From Kaistella pullorum (GTDB taxonomy: Bacteria > Bacteroidota > Bacteroidia > Flavobacteriales > Weeksellaceae), in assembly GCF_014837035.1 (NCBI RefSeq), contig NZ_JACSPS010000003.1, positions 124,001 through 188,000 of the forward strand: a DNA stretch of 64,000 nt, written 5' to 3'. The position numbers and the translations under genes are program-made. Positions 17,621 through 25,666 of this stretch are shown here, piece by piece. Position 1 is the first letter of the stretch. Each line of letters begins with the position of its first letter. Under the pieces are notes generated by a model that had not been told where the DNA came from, ran no database searches, and worked only from the letters and a program-made list of their open reading frames with translations.

Positions 17621-20422
17621 TTAAAACTTTTTCACCTTTATGGTGGTGTTTTTCTTCTTATATTCAAAAACTAAAACTTCTGAATATCCCTCTTTCGTTA
17701 CCTGAACGGTTTGGCCTGGCTGTGTGTAGCTGTACTTGTCGTTTTCAATATAAATCGTGTATCTACCGTCTTTCAGGAAGAATTCAAACTCATTACTCTG
17801 ATTAACAACAGCAGTATAAATTTTGCCGTCTTCGCCTCTTGCGTACACCACGATACCGGTCACATCTGTTTCCAAAACATCGTAAGCCTGCTTGATTTCA
17901 ATTAATTTTCCACTCACTCTGATGTTTTTTACCATTCCTACTTTGCGGTTGATATTGCTGTTCACGGTAATTACAGGATCCATCATCAGCCGCGCGCCAG
18001 CACTTTCGCTCACTTTCAGCGTATACACGCCTTCGGGTACATTCTGGAAAACGACTTTCCCGTTTTTGTCGGTCATCGCAACGAAGCTGTCAAGTTTCAC
18101 GATTTCATTTGCAAGCACTTTCTCGCCGGTTTCAAGCTGTCCGTTTGAGTTTTTGTCTTCAAATAACTGGAAGCTCACTTTGTGATTCCCAAGCGCGGTA
18201 GCTGCTGCAAAATATTTTTTAATGCCCACCCGGAATTGATAATAGCCGCTACTGGCAGCGTATGCTGCAGTAGTTTTATAACCTGAAATATTAAAATAAC
18301 CCGTGGAAGACCAGGATGGTGAAATTTTATACTCAATATTTCCGGATATATTGCTGTTCAGGTTTTTATAAAGTTCAGAATAGGATGCTCCCGCCGATAA
18401 TGACCCCGTCAGACTGTTGTTGGGAGTCTGGAAATTGTACGAAGCAAAAAGATTGTAATTGGCAAAATTTCGGTCAACATCGTAGTAAGAATTCAGATCA
18501 AAAACATTGTTGGCATTCCATTGGGCTGTGCCGTTCAGCGAGAAAGATTTATACCGGTAACTTAGGGTAGTCCTCAAACTGTTGAACCACTCTTCCTTAT
18601 TATTTTCTTTTGAATAAGAATATTCAGCCATCAGGTTTAAGCCGTGCGCACCCAATGTTGTACCGATATTTGTTTCGAAACGGTATGAAAAAAGCTCGTG
18701 CGAGTTGTAAAAATTTGCAGTTTTCTGTCTTTCAACTTTTGGTGCAAAAAAGAAATTCCACTTATTCGCAGAAAACTGATAACCTGATGACAATGCTTCT
18801 GTACTGTTGAAATAGTAACGAAGATCCGCTGCACCCGCTTCGGCAGGCGCATTCTGAAAACTCAGGAATTCCGGAATCACTTCTGAATTCTGATACTGAA
18901 TAAATGCCCGCTGCGTTGCCGAAAACTGATAGCCAATTCTTTGATTTGAAAAAAAAGACCCACGTTTGATGCCCGCATAACTTTTGGTTGAAAATGAATT
19001 CAATGACTGGAAATGCCATTTCCCGATTTTCCCATCGTAATTTGCAGCAAGTAAAACACCGGCATTTTCGTCAAGATTTGCAAGGCCTTTTTCGTGGCTA
19101 AAGCCAACTTCTGCGCTTATGGTGTGTTTCTCATTAATGATAATTGAGGATGTCGCGTTCGCAACCTGAGTGTCTACATTAAAACGCGGATCGTGATCAT
19201 ATAAATAAGACACTTTCCCGATGAAAGATTTACCGTTCCCAAAACCATATTTTGCACCGATAAGTTTGGAACCTTCAGCCTGCTGAAAATAAGTACCGAA
19301 AAGATTAAAATTATTTTCTAACGCAAGAATTTCAAATTGATTTTTTTCGCCGAACTGTCTCGAAACTTTCGCGCCTCTTCCGAAAACCGGATAATCGTAA
19401 TCACTGCTGTTGATATTTCCAAGGCGCAAAGCTGTATTTCTTCCTTCCAGTTCAAGCCAGGTATCATAAATGTTGTAGCGCCCGTCTTCAAGATAATAAT
19501 CTGCGCCGAGATTGAAGCGTGATGTTAAATTTTCGTTTACACGAAAGGTGGAGTTTCCTCTCAGCTGCGCAAAATTAAAACCAGAACTGTTTGCGTTATA
19601 GGCAAGTTCAGCAAAATTGCTTTCCGTCGTCGATTCATAGCCACGTGCAACCTGTCTGTTGTTCGATAAAATAACCAGATGAAGCGTGTTGCTACCCACA
19701 ATTTCATTATTGAATACATCTGTGGCACTTGCGGTTATATTAAATTCGGGGAAAAGCGTATTCTGCTTTCTTACGAGAATTCTGATCTCTACGGACTGTT
19801 TTTCTAAACCGGCCAGCGTGAGGGTTTGCTGTCTGGGCATCATTTCCAAACCATCAGGAATCGACTGCAGATCAATTTTTACTGTTTTTTTATTGTAACC
19901 TTGATTTTCTACCCATAAGACAATTGAAGATTCAGGCGCGGAAGGATTAATAAAGTTCTCATAAGACGCCGTGTAAATCGCGATGTTATTGTTTTCCTCC
20001 CTTTTGACGAAAAAAGACGCACTTTCAGTTTTTGAAGCAGGTGAGCTGGTGTAAGAAACATTAAATTTAATCTCGTTAGATTTCAGTTTCATGAAATCAA
20101 GATTAGCGATCAGTTTTACAGGAAGTTTTTTGGATGCGCCTGCGCCCAGGGAAAATTCATCTTTAGAATAATAAAGTAACCCCGGATATTTCTCCTGAGG
20201 CGTGATATTCTGAATGGTAATCTCCGCAGAACCTTTGTTTTCAATTACCAGAAAATTGGTAAAAGTTGAACCTTTTTCTACCGCAACACTTTCATTTTCA
20301 AAATATACCGCGATATCCTTGCTCTCCTGCGCATAGGAAAACGAAAGTTGCAGAAAAACCACTGCCAAAAGCAGTAATGTTCTTCGCAGGATGGATATCG
20401 ATATGCTATTTTGTGCTGCCAA
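17621..20422 (-). CDS. predicted outer-membrane usher-like beta-barrel protein
   Basis: 933 residues. The signal peptide is about 1-32. Ig-like segments at about 33-260 follow, then a long stretch at about 265-735 of alternating aromatic/polar strands typical of an outer-membrane beta-barrel. The C-terminus has an SdrD-B/Cna-B-like domain with FEDKNSNGQLETGE from residue 754 and a second carboxypeptidase-regulatory-like domain about 830-933. Chaperone-usher ushers have a barrel with periplasmic domains at both ends. Here the long N-terminal Ig region and the absence of an obvious plug motif are atypical. No ATG exists near the start; TTG 20422, 8 bp after the chaperone stop, is the likely start. 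An outer-membrane anchor without usher activity is the main alternative. Confidence 0.6.
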   Translation of the reverse strand: MAAQNSISISILRRTLLLLAVVFLQLSFSYAQESKDIAVYFENESVAVEKGSTFTNFLVIENKGSAEITIQNITPQEKYPGLLYYSKDEFSLGAGASKKLPVKLIANLDFMKLKSNEIKFNVSYTSSPASKTESASFFVKREENNNIAIYTASYENFINPSAPESSIVLWVENQGYNKKTVKIDLQSIPDGLEMMPRQQTLTLAGLEKQSVEIRILVRKQNTLFPEFNITASATDVFNNEIVGSNTLHLVILSNNRQVARGYESTTESNFAELAYNANSSGFNFAQLRGNSTFRVNENLTSRFNLGADYYLEDGRYNIYDTWLELEGRNTALRLGNINSSDYDYPVFGRGAKVSRQFGEKNQFEILALENNFNLFGTYFQQAEGSKLIGAKYGFGNGKSFIGKVSYLYDHDPRFNVDTQVANATSSIIINEKHTISAEVGFSHEKGLANLDENAGVLLAANYDGKIGKWHFQSLNSFSTKSYAGIKRGSFFSNQRIGYQFSATQRAFIQYQNSEVIPEFLSFQNAPAEAGAADLRYYFNSTEALSSGYQFSANKWNFFFAPKVERQKTANFYNSHELFSYRFETNIGTTLGAHGLNLMAEYSYSKENNKEEWFNSLRTTLSYRYKSFSLNGTAQWNANNVFDLNSYYDVDRNFANYNLFASYNFQTPNNSLTGSLSAGASYSELYKNLNSNISGNIEYKISPSWSSTGYFNISGYKTTAAYAASSGYYQFRVGIKKYFAAATALGNHKVSFQLFEDKNSNGQLETGEKVLANEIVKLDSFVAMTDKNGKVVFQNVPEGVYTLKVSESAGARLMMDPVITVNSNINRKVGMVKNIRVSGKLIEIKQAYDVLETDVTGIVVYARGEDGKIYTAVVNQSNEFEFFLKDGRYTIYIENDKYSYTQPGQTVQVTKEGYSEVLVFEYKKKNTTIKVKKF

Positions 20423-20430
20423 ACTGAATA

Positions 20431-21231
20431 TTAAAATTTAAAGTTCTTTTCGCCTACGCGCAAATCATTGGAGCCGGCCATTTTTACGATAGCCACGCCG
20501 AGGAAGTTTCCTGAAATATTTTCAGGCAATGTAAACTGAACGACCTGATTGGTCTGCGGAAGCATGGAAACCGAAACTGCCGGCAGCTTAATCTCTTTTC
20601 CGCTGTCTGTATTCGTCAGTTCGAATTCTACGGTAGCATCGTTGATGGTATTGCCGTCATTATGGATGCTTATTGCCACTTTTCGCTCTGGTACTCCAGG
20701 ATTAGAAACTTCGGCAATGTTGGTGATATCAAGACTTTTCACATTGTTTCCCGGCGGTGTGTAGAAAACGTGAAGACCCACCTCGAATAAAGTAATGATA
20801 CCAATCCCGTTCTGAACGTTTGCCTTATCTGCCTGCTGCGGAAGTTGCGTAAAAAACAACATGCTGTTCGTAACGTCCGATTTTGATGCGTTAGTCGGAA
20901 TTTGCATTGTAACTACAATCTCTTTTGTGCTTTTGGCCGGAACTGTTACCGTATTTTCCAGTGTAGAAAGCGACGCAGCGTTTGAGATTTTAGAAGTTCC
21001 GGCATCAGAATAAATTTTGTTTCCGTCGTCTTCCCTTACCCAGTCTTTATAATTAAGATTAAAAACATAATCTTTATCAGAACTGTTGTGAAGTGTTACA
21101 GTCTGCGTCACTTTCTCGCCCGGATTACCTGTGAAAAACAAGCGTGTAGGCGACATAGAAATACTTTGTGCCAGCAATGAGGAAGCTCCTGTGAGGATGA
21201 GAAAAATGAAAATGTGAAAAAACTTGCGCAT
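20431..21231 (-). CDS. predicted periplasmic pilus-assembly chaperone (PapD-like, two Ig domains)
   Basis: 266 residues with a signal peptide ending LLAQ. The mature N-terminus SMSPTRLFFTGNPGE matches the first strand of PapD-type chaperones (the SLDRTRVIF type), placing R30 at the conserved anchoring arginine. The segment HVFYTPPG at 154-161 corresponds to the KLFYRP strand, with H154 where PapD has its anchoring lysine. The length and two-domain layout fit the family. It heads the operon chaperone-usher-adhesin and sits behind one copy of the repeated promoter module, with a leader of about 140 nt. Confidence 0.75.
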   Translation of the reverse strand: MRKFFHIFIFLILTGASSLLAQSISMSPTRLFFTGNPGEKVTQTVTLHNSSDKDYVFNLNYKDWVREDDGNKIYSDAGTSKISNAASLSTLENTVTVPAKSTKEIVVTMQIPTNASKSDVTNSMLFFTQLPQQADKANVQNGIGIITLFEVGLHVFYTPPGNNVKSLDITNIAEVSNPGVPERKVAISIHNDGNTINDATVEFELTNTDSGKEIKLPAVSVSMLPQTNQVVQFTLPENISGNFLGVAIVKMAGSNDLRVGEKNFKF

Positions 21232-21378
21232 AATGTGATTTTAAAAAAAAATAAAAGATTTCCGAAACTACTGAAAACGAAACTAACGAACCTTTTTAAA
21301 CTGATAAAAATTCTGTAAAATGTGTTTCAGAGTTCGCTTTAATTGGCTTTTTCTGTTTTGCCGTCTCTTTTAACACTG

Positions 21379-21447
21379 CAAATTTACAGCGGACGCTGCA
21401 TTTTGTGTGTAGTTCTTAAACGAAGTCTTTGTAGTAAAATAACTACA
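21379..21447 (-). promoter_or_regulatory. pilus promoter module, copy 1 (chaperone-usher-adhesin operon)
   Basis: On the minus strand: ACTACA-N6-TGTAGT palindrome (21430-21447), a further ACTACA half-site (21408-21413) one 22-bp period downstream, then 21 bp to the -7 box TAAATTTG (21379-21386). No TTTG -33 box is present; the half-site occupies its place. Identical spacings occur in the copies at 22113-22181 and 22875-22943. Reads toward the chaperone gene. Likely an activator-dependent promoter. Confidence 0.75.
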
Positions 21448-21464
21448 CGTCCCGTTTAAAAGAA

Positions 21465-21494
21465 AACCCTCAACATTTTCAGATGCTGAGGGTT
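21465..21494 (-). terminator. terminator of pilin gene 1
   Basis: The stem AACCCTCA/TGAGGGTT extends by CAT/ATG past one mismatch, with loop TTTCAG. It lies 23 bp after the stop of the pilin at 21518 and is followed on the minus strand by TTTTCTTTT. Confidence 0.8.
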
Positions 21495-21517
21495 GGGTAT
21501 ATTAAGATGTGTTTTTA

Positions 21518-22066
21518 TTAAAGAGCAGTAGCAGTGTATGTTACTGTTTGAGTATAAGTTCCGGCTGGTTTACCAAGGATTTTTGAAGAAGATGATTCAC
21601 TTGCAGGAATTGTATAATCAAGGTTCAATGTAAGTGCGCTACCAAGCGGAGCATTTGTAACTAAATTCTGATCTTCCGCAGATAAAACAACGGGGCTTTT
21701 TGTACCGCCCATAGTTCCTGCATCTGCTGCAGCCTTGATCGTAAGTACATTCACAGGAATAAGATTCGTTCCGTTCGCAAAATTCAAACCACCGGCTTTT
21801 ACCTTTACGTTAAAGTTTTTTGTGGATGTAACTTTCAGCGCGCTGAGCTGTGCTACAGACTTAGTTGAATTGTAATCTGCAGCAGAAGAATAGTTGAAAC
21901 CGATTGTTCCACCACCAGCAATACTTCCTGCATCAATTGAGATTACGTCGTTAAGCGTAATGTTAACAGTTGTGGTAGCTGTGGTTTTTTCCTGAGCCTG
22001 AGCTGTAAAAGTTCCTAGTACAATTGCTCCGAAAGTTAATGCTGCGATTGTCAGTGAATTTTTCAT
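21518..22066 (-). CDS. pilin-like secreted subunit 1
   Basis: 182 residues. The signal peptide is MKNSL...TAQA with cleavage after A24. The mature N-terminus begins QEKTTATTTVNITLNDVISI, an alternating hydrophobic strand of the kind used for donor-strand exchange. This is followed by a beta-rich domain with FNYSSAADYN, FNVKVKAGG and LDYTIP and the terminal strand TYTQTVTYTATAL. The layout resembles CS1/CFA-I-type (alpha family) major pilins as I remember them; no alignment was computed. No cysteines in the mature part. It is nearly identical to subunit 2, with the same signal peptide, and has its own promoter module and terminator. Confidence 0.7.
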   Translation of the reverse strand: MKNSLTIAALTFGAIVLGTFTAQAQEKTTATTTVNITLNDVISIDAGSIAGGGTIGFNYSSAADYNSTKSVAQLSALKVTSTKNFNVKVKAGGLNFANGTNLIPVNVLTIKAAADAGTMGGTKSPVVLSAEDQNLVTNAPLGSALTLNLDYTIPASESSSSKILGKPAGTYTQTVTYTATAL

Positions 22067-22112
22067 AAAGATTTTTATTATTTATTAATTATTTTGTTGT
22101 CTTTTAACACTG

Positions 22113-22181
22113 CAAATTTACCACGGCACCAAAGGTTTCTCTGTAGTGCAAAATGGAAGTTGATGTAGTAAAAAAACTACA
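22113..22181 (-). promoter_or_regulatory. pilus promoter module, copy 2 (pilin 1)
   Basis: Palindrome ACTACA-N6-TGTAGT at 22164-22181, half-site ACTACA at 22142-22147, 21 bp, then the -7 box TAAATTTG at 22113-22120, all on the minus strand. The expected transcript starts about 40 nt before the pilin 1 ATG (22066). Confidence 0.78.
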
Positions 22182-22214
22182 GTATTCACAGCGTACTTAT
22201 TTAGAAAATAAAAA

Positions 22215-22240
22215 CCCTCAGCATTCAATAATGCTGAGGG
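22215..22240 (-). terminator. terminator of pilin gene 2
   Basis: Perfect 11-bp stem CCCTCAGCATT / AATGCTGAGGG with loop CAAT, 28 bp after the stop of pilin 2. On the minus strand it is followed by TTTTTATTTT. Confidence 0.85.
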
Positions 22241-22268
22241 CGGGGTATATATATAAAAGATGTGTTTC

Positions 22269-22817
22269 TTAAAGAGCAGTAGCAGTGTATGTTACTGTCT
22301 GTGTATACGTTCCCGCTGGCTTACCCAGGATATCAGGTGAAGAAGATTTTGCTGCCGGGATGGTGTAATCAAGGTTTAATACCAAAGCACTTCCCAGTGG
22401 AGCATTTGTAACTAAATTTTGATCTTCCGCAGATAAAATAACGGTATTTTTCGTACCACCCATAGTTCCTGAAGCTGCCGCAGCTTTGATCGTCAGTACA
22501 TTAACAGGAATAAGATTCGTACCGTTCACGAAATTCAAACCACCGGCTTTTACTTTTACGTTAAAGTTTTTTGTGGATGTTACTTTCAGCGCGCTTGCCT
22601 GCGCTACAGTCTGTGCAGAATTATAATCTGCGGCAGAAGCATAGTTGAAACCGATTGTTCCGCCACCTGCAGTACTTCCTGTATCGATTGAGATTACGTC
22701 ATTAAGGGTGATGTTTACAGTTGTAGTAGCTGTGTTTTTTTCCTGCGCCTGAGCTGTGAAAGTTCCTAGTACAATTGCTCCGAAAGTTAATGCTGCGATT
22801 GTCAGTGAATTTTTCAT
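22269..22817 (-). CDS. pilin-like secreted subunit 2
   Basis: 182 residues, with the same signal peptide and domain layout as subunit 1 and only scattered substitutions (for example NYASAADYNSAQTV for NYSSAADYNSTKSV). The start-to-start distance to subunit 1 is 751 bp, and promoter module, gene and terminator are all repeated, so this is a tandem duplication of a complete transcription unit. It probably provides a second version of the major fibre subunit. Confidence 0.7.
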   Translation of the reverse strand: MKNSLTIAALTFGAIVLGTFTAQAQEKNTATTTVNITLNDVISIDTGSTAGGGTIGFNYASAADYNSAQTVAQASALKVTSTKNFNVKVKAGGLNFVNGTNLIPVNVLTIKAAAASGTMGGTKNTVILSAEDQNLVTNAPLGSALVLNLDYTIPAAKSSSPDILGKPAGTYTQTVTYTATAL

Positions 22818-22874
22818 AATGATTATTATTTGTATTATTTATTTATTTATTTATTTTGTTTCCTTTTAACACTG

Positions 22875-22943
22875 CAAATTTACAGCGGCCCCAAGAGCTT
22901 ACTTGTAGTGCAAAATGGAACTTGATGTAGTAAAAAAACTACA
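22875..22943 (-). promoter_or_regulatory. pilus promoter module, copy 3 (pilin 2)
   Basis: Palindrome ACTACA-N6-TGTAGT at 22926-22943, half-site at 22904-22909 (22-bp phase), 21 bp, then the -7 box TAAATTTG at 22875-22882 on the minus strand. The predicted leader before the ATG at 22817 is about 50 nt. Confidence 0.78.
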
Positions 22944-22962
22944 CGGACCGCTGAATAAAAAA

Positions 22963-22990
22963 AACCCTCAGCATCACTGTGCTGAGGGTT
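22963..22990 (-). terminator. terminator of pilin gene 3
   Basis: Perfect 11-bp stem AACCCTCAGCA / TGCTGAGGGTT with loop TCACTG, 22 bp after the stop of pilin 3. On the minus strand it is followed by seven T. Confidence 0.87.
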
Positions 22991-23011
22991 TAATTTTTTT
23001 TCGGCGTTATA

Positions 23012-23554
23012 CTATAATGCAGTCGCGGTATAAGTTACTTTCTGGATGTATGTACCTTTGGGTTTTCCCAATAGTATCTGTGAAGCTTTTTCTGCGGAGA
23101 TTGAGTAGTTGATATTTAAAGACTGCATTGATCCTAATGAAGCATTACTTACCAAAACCTGATCGATGGCGGATAGCGTAACTTCCTTCAGCGTTCCGGA
23201 AAGGTTGCCGCTGGGCGCTGCTTCTATCTTTAAAACATCTACAGGAATAAGGTTTGCGCCGCTGACGAAATTAGCGCCGTCGGATTTTACTTTAACGTCG
23301 AAATTTTTCGACGAAATGATTACCAAACTGTTTGGAACGGTCACATTTTTCGCAGAACTGTAATCACCGGGATTCGAATAACTAAAATCTACAGCTCCGC
23401 CTGATGCCACACTGCCTTCATCAATTGACAGAACGTCGGCCAAAACAATGTTTACAGTTGTGGTAGCCTGCTCAACACTTTGTGCCTGAACATGATGGAC
23501 TCCAAAGAAGGCAGTCCCCAGAAACAGCGCAGCAATAACGGTTTGTCTATTCAT
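23012..23554 (-). CDS. pilin-like secreted subunit 3 (diverged)
   Basis: About 180 residues from ATG 23554, which puts a signal peptide at the N-terminus (MNRQTVIAALFLGTAFFG...VQAQ); an upstream start at 23572 only adds MQKNLI. The mature protein has the same pattern as subunits 1 and 2: ATTTVNIVLADVLSIDEGS, FSYSNPGDYSS, FDVKVKSDG, LNINYSI and the final TYIQKVTYTATAL. It is clearly paralogous but more diverged. It has a standard promoter, not the TGTAGT module, so it may be a separately controlled minor or initiating subunit. Confidence 0.68.
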   Translation of the reverse strand: MNRQTVIAALFLGTAFFGVHHVQAQSVEQATTTVNIVLADVLSIDEGSVASGGAVDFSYSNPGDYSSAKNVTVPNSLVIISSKNFDVKVKSDGANFVSGANLIPVDVLKIEAAPSGNLSGTLKEVTLSAIDQVLVSNASLGSMQSLNINYSISAEKASQILLGKPKGTYIQKVTYTATAL

Positions 23555-23619
23555 AATCAGATTTTTTTGCAAGCTGTGCCGTTTTCTTTTTATATAATAA
23601 TATTTTGAAGCTTGTAACT

Positions 23620-23650
23620 CAAAAATAATACTATTTTGGATATCACCAAA
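23620..23650 (-). promoter_or_regulatory. Bacteroidetes consensus promoter of pilin 3
   Basis: On the minus strand, TTTG (23647-23650), 19 bp, TATTTTTG (23620-23627): a full match to the TTTG-N19-TAnnTTTG pattern. It lies about 66 bp before the ATG at 23554. Confidence 0.75.
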
Positions 23651-23949
23651 TCATTTGTTTAAATTAATCTTTAGAAATCATAAGTGACAAATCCCTTGAT
23701 TAATAATTGGTCCGTACCAGTGAACAGTGAAATCACGATATTCTGTTTAAAAATCATCACCCATAGGCACTAGCAAAAAACCATTAGAATCCACTATATT
23801 TGATTACATTTTACTTTATTTAAAAAAAAATTAAAAGTGAAGCAGAATTTCTGTAAATGATAAAACTTTATTCCTCAAAAATTACGTAGCGGAGACTGCA
23901 AGGTTTCTGCTCTTTTTTTTACACAGCGTGTTAAAGCATAGCCAGAAAA
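23651..23949. other. intergenic region without recognised gene
   Basis: A/T-rich stretch between the promoter of pilin 3 and the nrdA terminator. I see no convincing open frame, tRNA or repeat, and no copy of the TGTAGT operator. Confidence 0.6.
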
Positions 23950-23979
23950 AAGCGTTGTCAGAAAATTCCGACAACGCTT
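23950..23979 (-). terminator. terminator of the nrd operon
   Basis: The 10-bp stem AAGCGTTGTC / GACAACGCTT has inner GAA/TTC pairing and is followed on the minus strand by a T-run. It lies 31 bp after the nrdA stop. Confidence 0.85.
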
Positions 23980-24009
23980 AATTTATTTGAGATAATCAAA
24001 AGTGATGAC

Positions 24010-25665
24010 CTACGCTTCACAACTCGAACAGGTCACAAAATTCACCATCATTTCTTTTGAAACGGACGAACTTCTTTGATAATATAAAGTCTTCACGCCT
24101 TTCTTCCAGGCTTCGATGTAAAGGTAATTCACATCTTTCACCGGCATTGTAGACGGAATCTGAAGATTCAGCGACTGTGCCTGATCGATATACTGCTGTC
24201 TCTGCGCGGCCTGAGAAATAATTTCCATTGGTGAAATCTCTCTGAAGGTTTTGAAAACTGCTTTTTCTTCGTCGGTAAGTTCTGCCAGATGCTGCACAGA
24301 ACCGTGGTTCAACATAATCGTTCTCCACGTTTCCTCATTATCGATACCTTTTTCCTGAAGGAGTTTTGCCAAATATTTATTCTTGCGCATAAAGTTTCCT
24401 TTCGCCAGACCCGCTTTGTAATAATTCGAAGCAAAAGGTTCAATTCCCGGGGAAGTCTGCCCTAAAATGGCCGAACTGGAAGTAGTAGGTGCAATGGCCA
24501 TCGTGGTCGTGTTGCGCATTCCGTAGCCTTTAAGCAACTCAGGTTCACCGTAGATGTTAGCGAGTTCCTGAGACGCGGCTAAAGACTGTTCTTTTATCTG
24601 TCTGAAAGCACGCGCGTTAAACTGTGTAGCTTCGAAACTTTCAAACGGAATCATATTTTTCTGAAGGTAGGAATGATATCCCAAAACGCCCAGACCAAGC
24701 GCACGGTGGCGCAGTGCAAAGTTTCTGGCACCCGTCAGATAGTAGTTTCCTTCCGTTTTTTCGATGAATTCTGAAAGTACCGCATCGAGGAAATAAATCG
24801 CGAGTTTCACGGCGTTGGTGTCTTTCCACTCGTCGTACAGTTCAAGGTTCATCGAAGACAGACAGCAGATAAACGACTCCTGCTCGGAAGAAGGCAGCAT
24901 AATCTCAGAACAAAGGTTACTCGCGTTGATCGTCATACCCAGGTCTTTATAAACCTGCGGCTTGTTACGATTTACATTATCGGAAAACAGAATGTATGGC
25001 AAACCTTTCTGCTGGCGGCTTTCAAGTACGCGGGCCCAGATTTTACGTTTTTCAATATCGCCGTCAATCATATCCTGCATCCAGTAATCAGGCACGCAGA
25101 TTCCTGTAAACAGGTTCTGTATCGGACTTCCAATATCCTTTATTGACAGAAATTCCTCAATATCGCCGTGATCAATATCCAGATACGCCGCGAAAGCTCC
25201 GCGGCGAACACCGCCCTGCGACACCACGTCCATCGCGGTATCGTAAAGTTTCATAAACGAAACTGCGCCCGATGATTTTCCGTTGTCGGTCACGGCTGTC
25301 CCGCGGTTTCTCAGCTCGCCGAAATAGCCCGAAGTTCCGCCACCGATCTTGGTCTGCATGATCACTTCACCCAGTTTATGCGTGATTCCTTCAATATTAT
25401 CGGGAACATGAACGTTGAAACATGAGATCGGCAAACCGCGCTGCGTACCCATATTGGCCCACACAGGCGATGAAAAACTGATCCAGCCTTTGGTGATCAT
25501 TTCCTCGAAAGCGGGCTGTAGCTCGGGCTTGTAGAGTCTTTTGGCTGCTGCGGTGGTAATCCTTTCTATGGCGCCTTTCACGGTTTCGCCTTTCAGCAGG
25601 TAGCCGCGGTTCAGCATTTGCTCAGACTCCTCGTTGAGCCACCAGATGTTTGTGTTTTCTTCCAT
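24010..25665 (-). CDS. nrdA: ribonucleoside-diphosphate reductase, alpha subunit (class I)
   Basis: 551 residues. Active-site residues are all visible: C82 (ISCFNV), the N-x-C-x-E triad N250/C252/E254 (SNLCSE), the second disulfide cysteine at C267/C268, and the C-terminal thiol pair C546/C549 (TCSSCEA). It is clearly shorter than about 760-residue enzymes because it starts directly at the catalytic domain, without the N-terminal ATP-cone that gives dATP control. It starts at ATG 25665, one base after the stop of a tiny upstream gene. It reduces NDPs or NTPs to deoxynucleotides with the radical from NrdB. Confidence 0.95.
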   Translation of the reverse strand: MEENTNIWWLNEESEQMLNRGYLLKGETVKGAIERITTAAAKRLYKPELQPAFEEMITKGWISFSSPVWANMGTQRGLPISCFNVHVPDNIEGITHKLGEVIMQTKIGGGTSGYFGELRNRGTAVTDNGKSSGAVSFMKLYDTAMDVVSQGGVRRGAFAAYLDIDHGDIEEFLSIKDIGSPIQNLFTGICVPDYWMQDMIDGDIEKRKIWARVLESRQQKGLPYILFSDNVNRNKPQVYKDLGMTINASNLCSEIMLPSSEQESFICCLSSMNLELYDEWKDTNAVKLAIYFLDAVLSEFIEKTEGNYYLTGARNFALRHRALGLGVLGYHSYLQKNMIPFESFEATQFNARAFRQIKEQSLAASQELANIYGEPELLKGYGMRNTTTMAIAPTTSSSAILGQTSPGIEPFASNYYKAGLAKGNFMRKNKYLAKLLQEKGIDNEETWRTIMLNHGSVQHLAELTDEEKAVFKTFREISPMEIISQAAQRQQYIDQAQSLNLQIPSTMPVKDVNYLYIEAWKKGVKTLYYQRSSSVSKEMMVNFVTCSSCEA

Positions 25666-25666
25666 T

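Noticed and set aside
21232-21378. Riboswitch in the 140-nt leader of the chaperone operon
   Set aside because: The leader is A/T-rich with no strong stem or recognised aptamer motif; its length alone is not evidence.
23651-23949. Possible small RNA or tRNA upstream of the pilins
   Set aside because: No cloverleaf, no conserved CCA-end pattern, and no paired promoter and terminator enclosing a transcript could be found.
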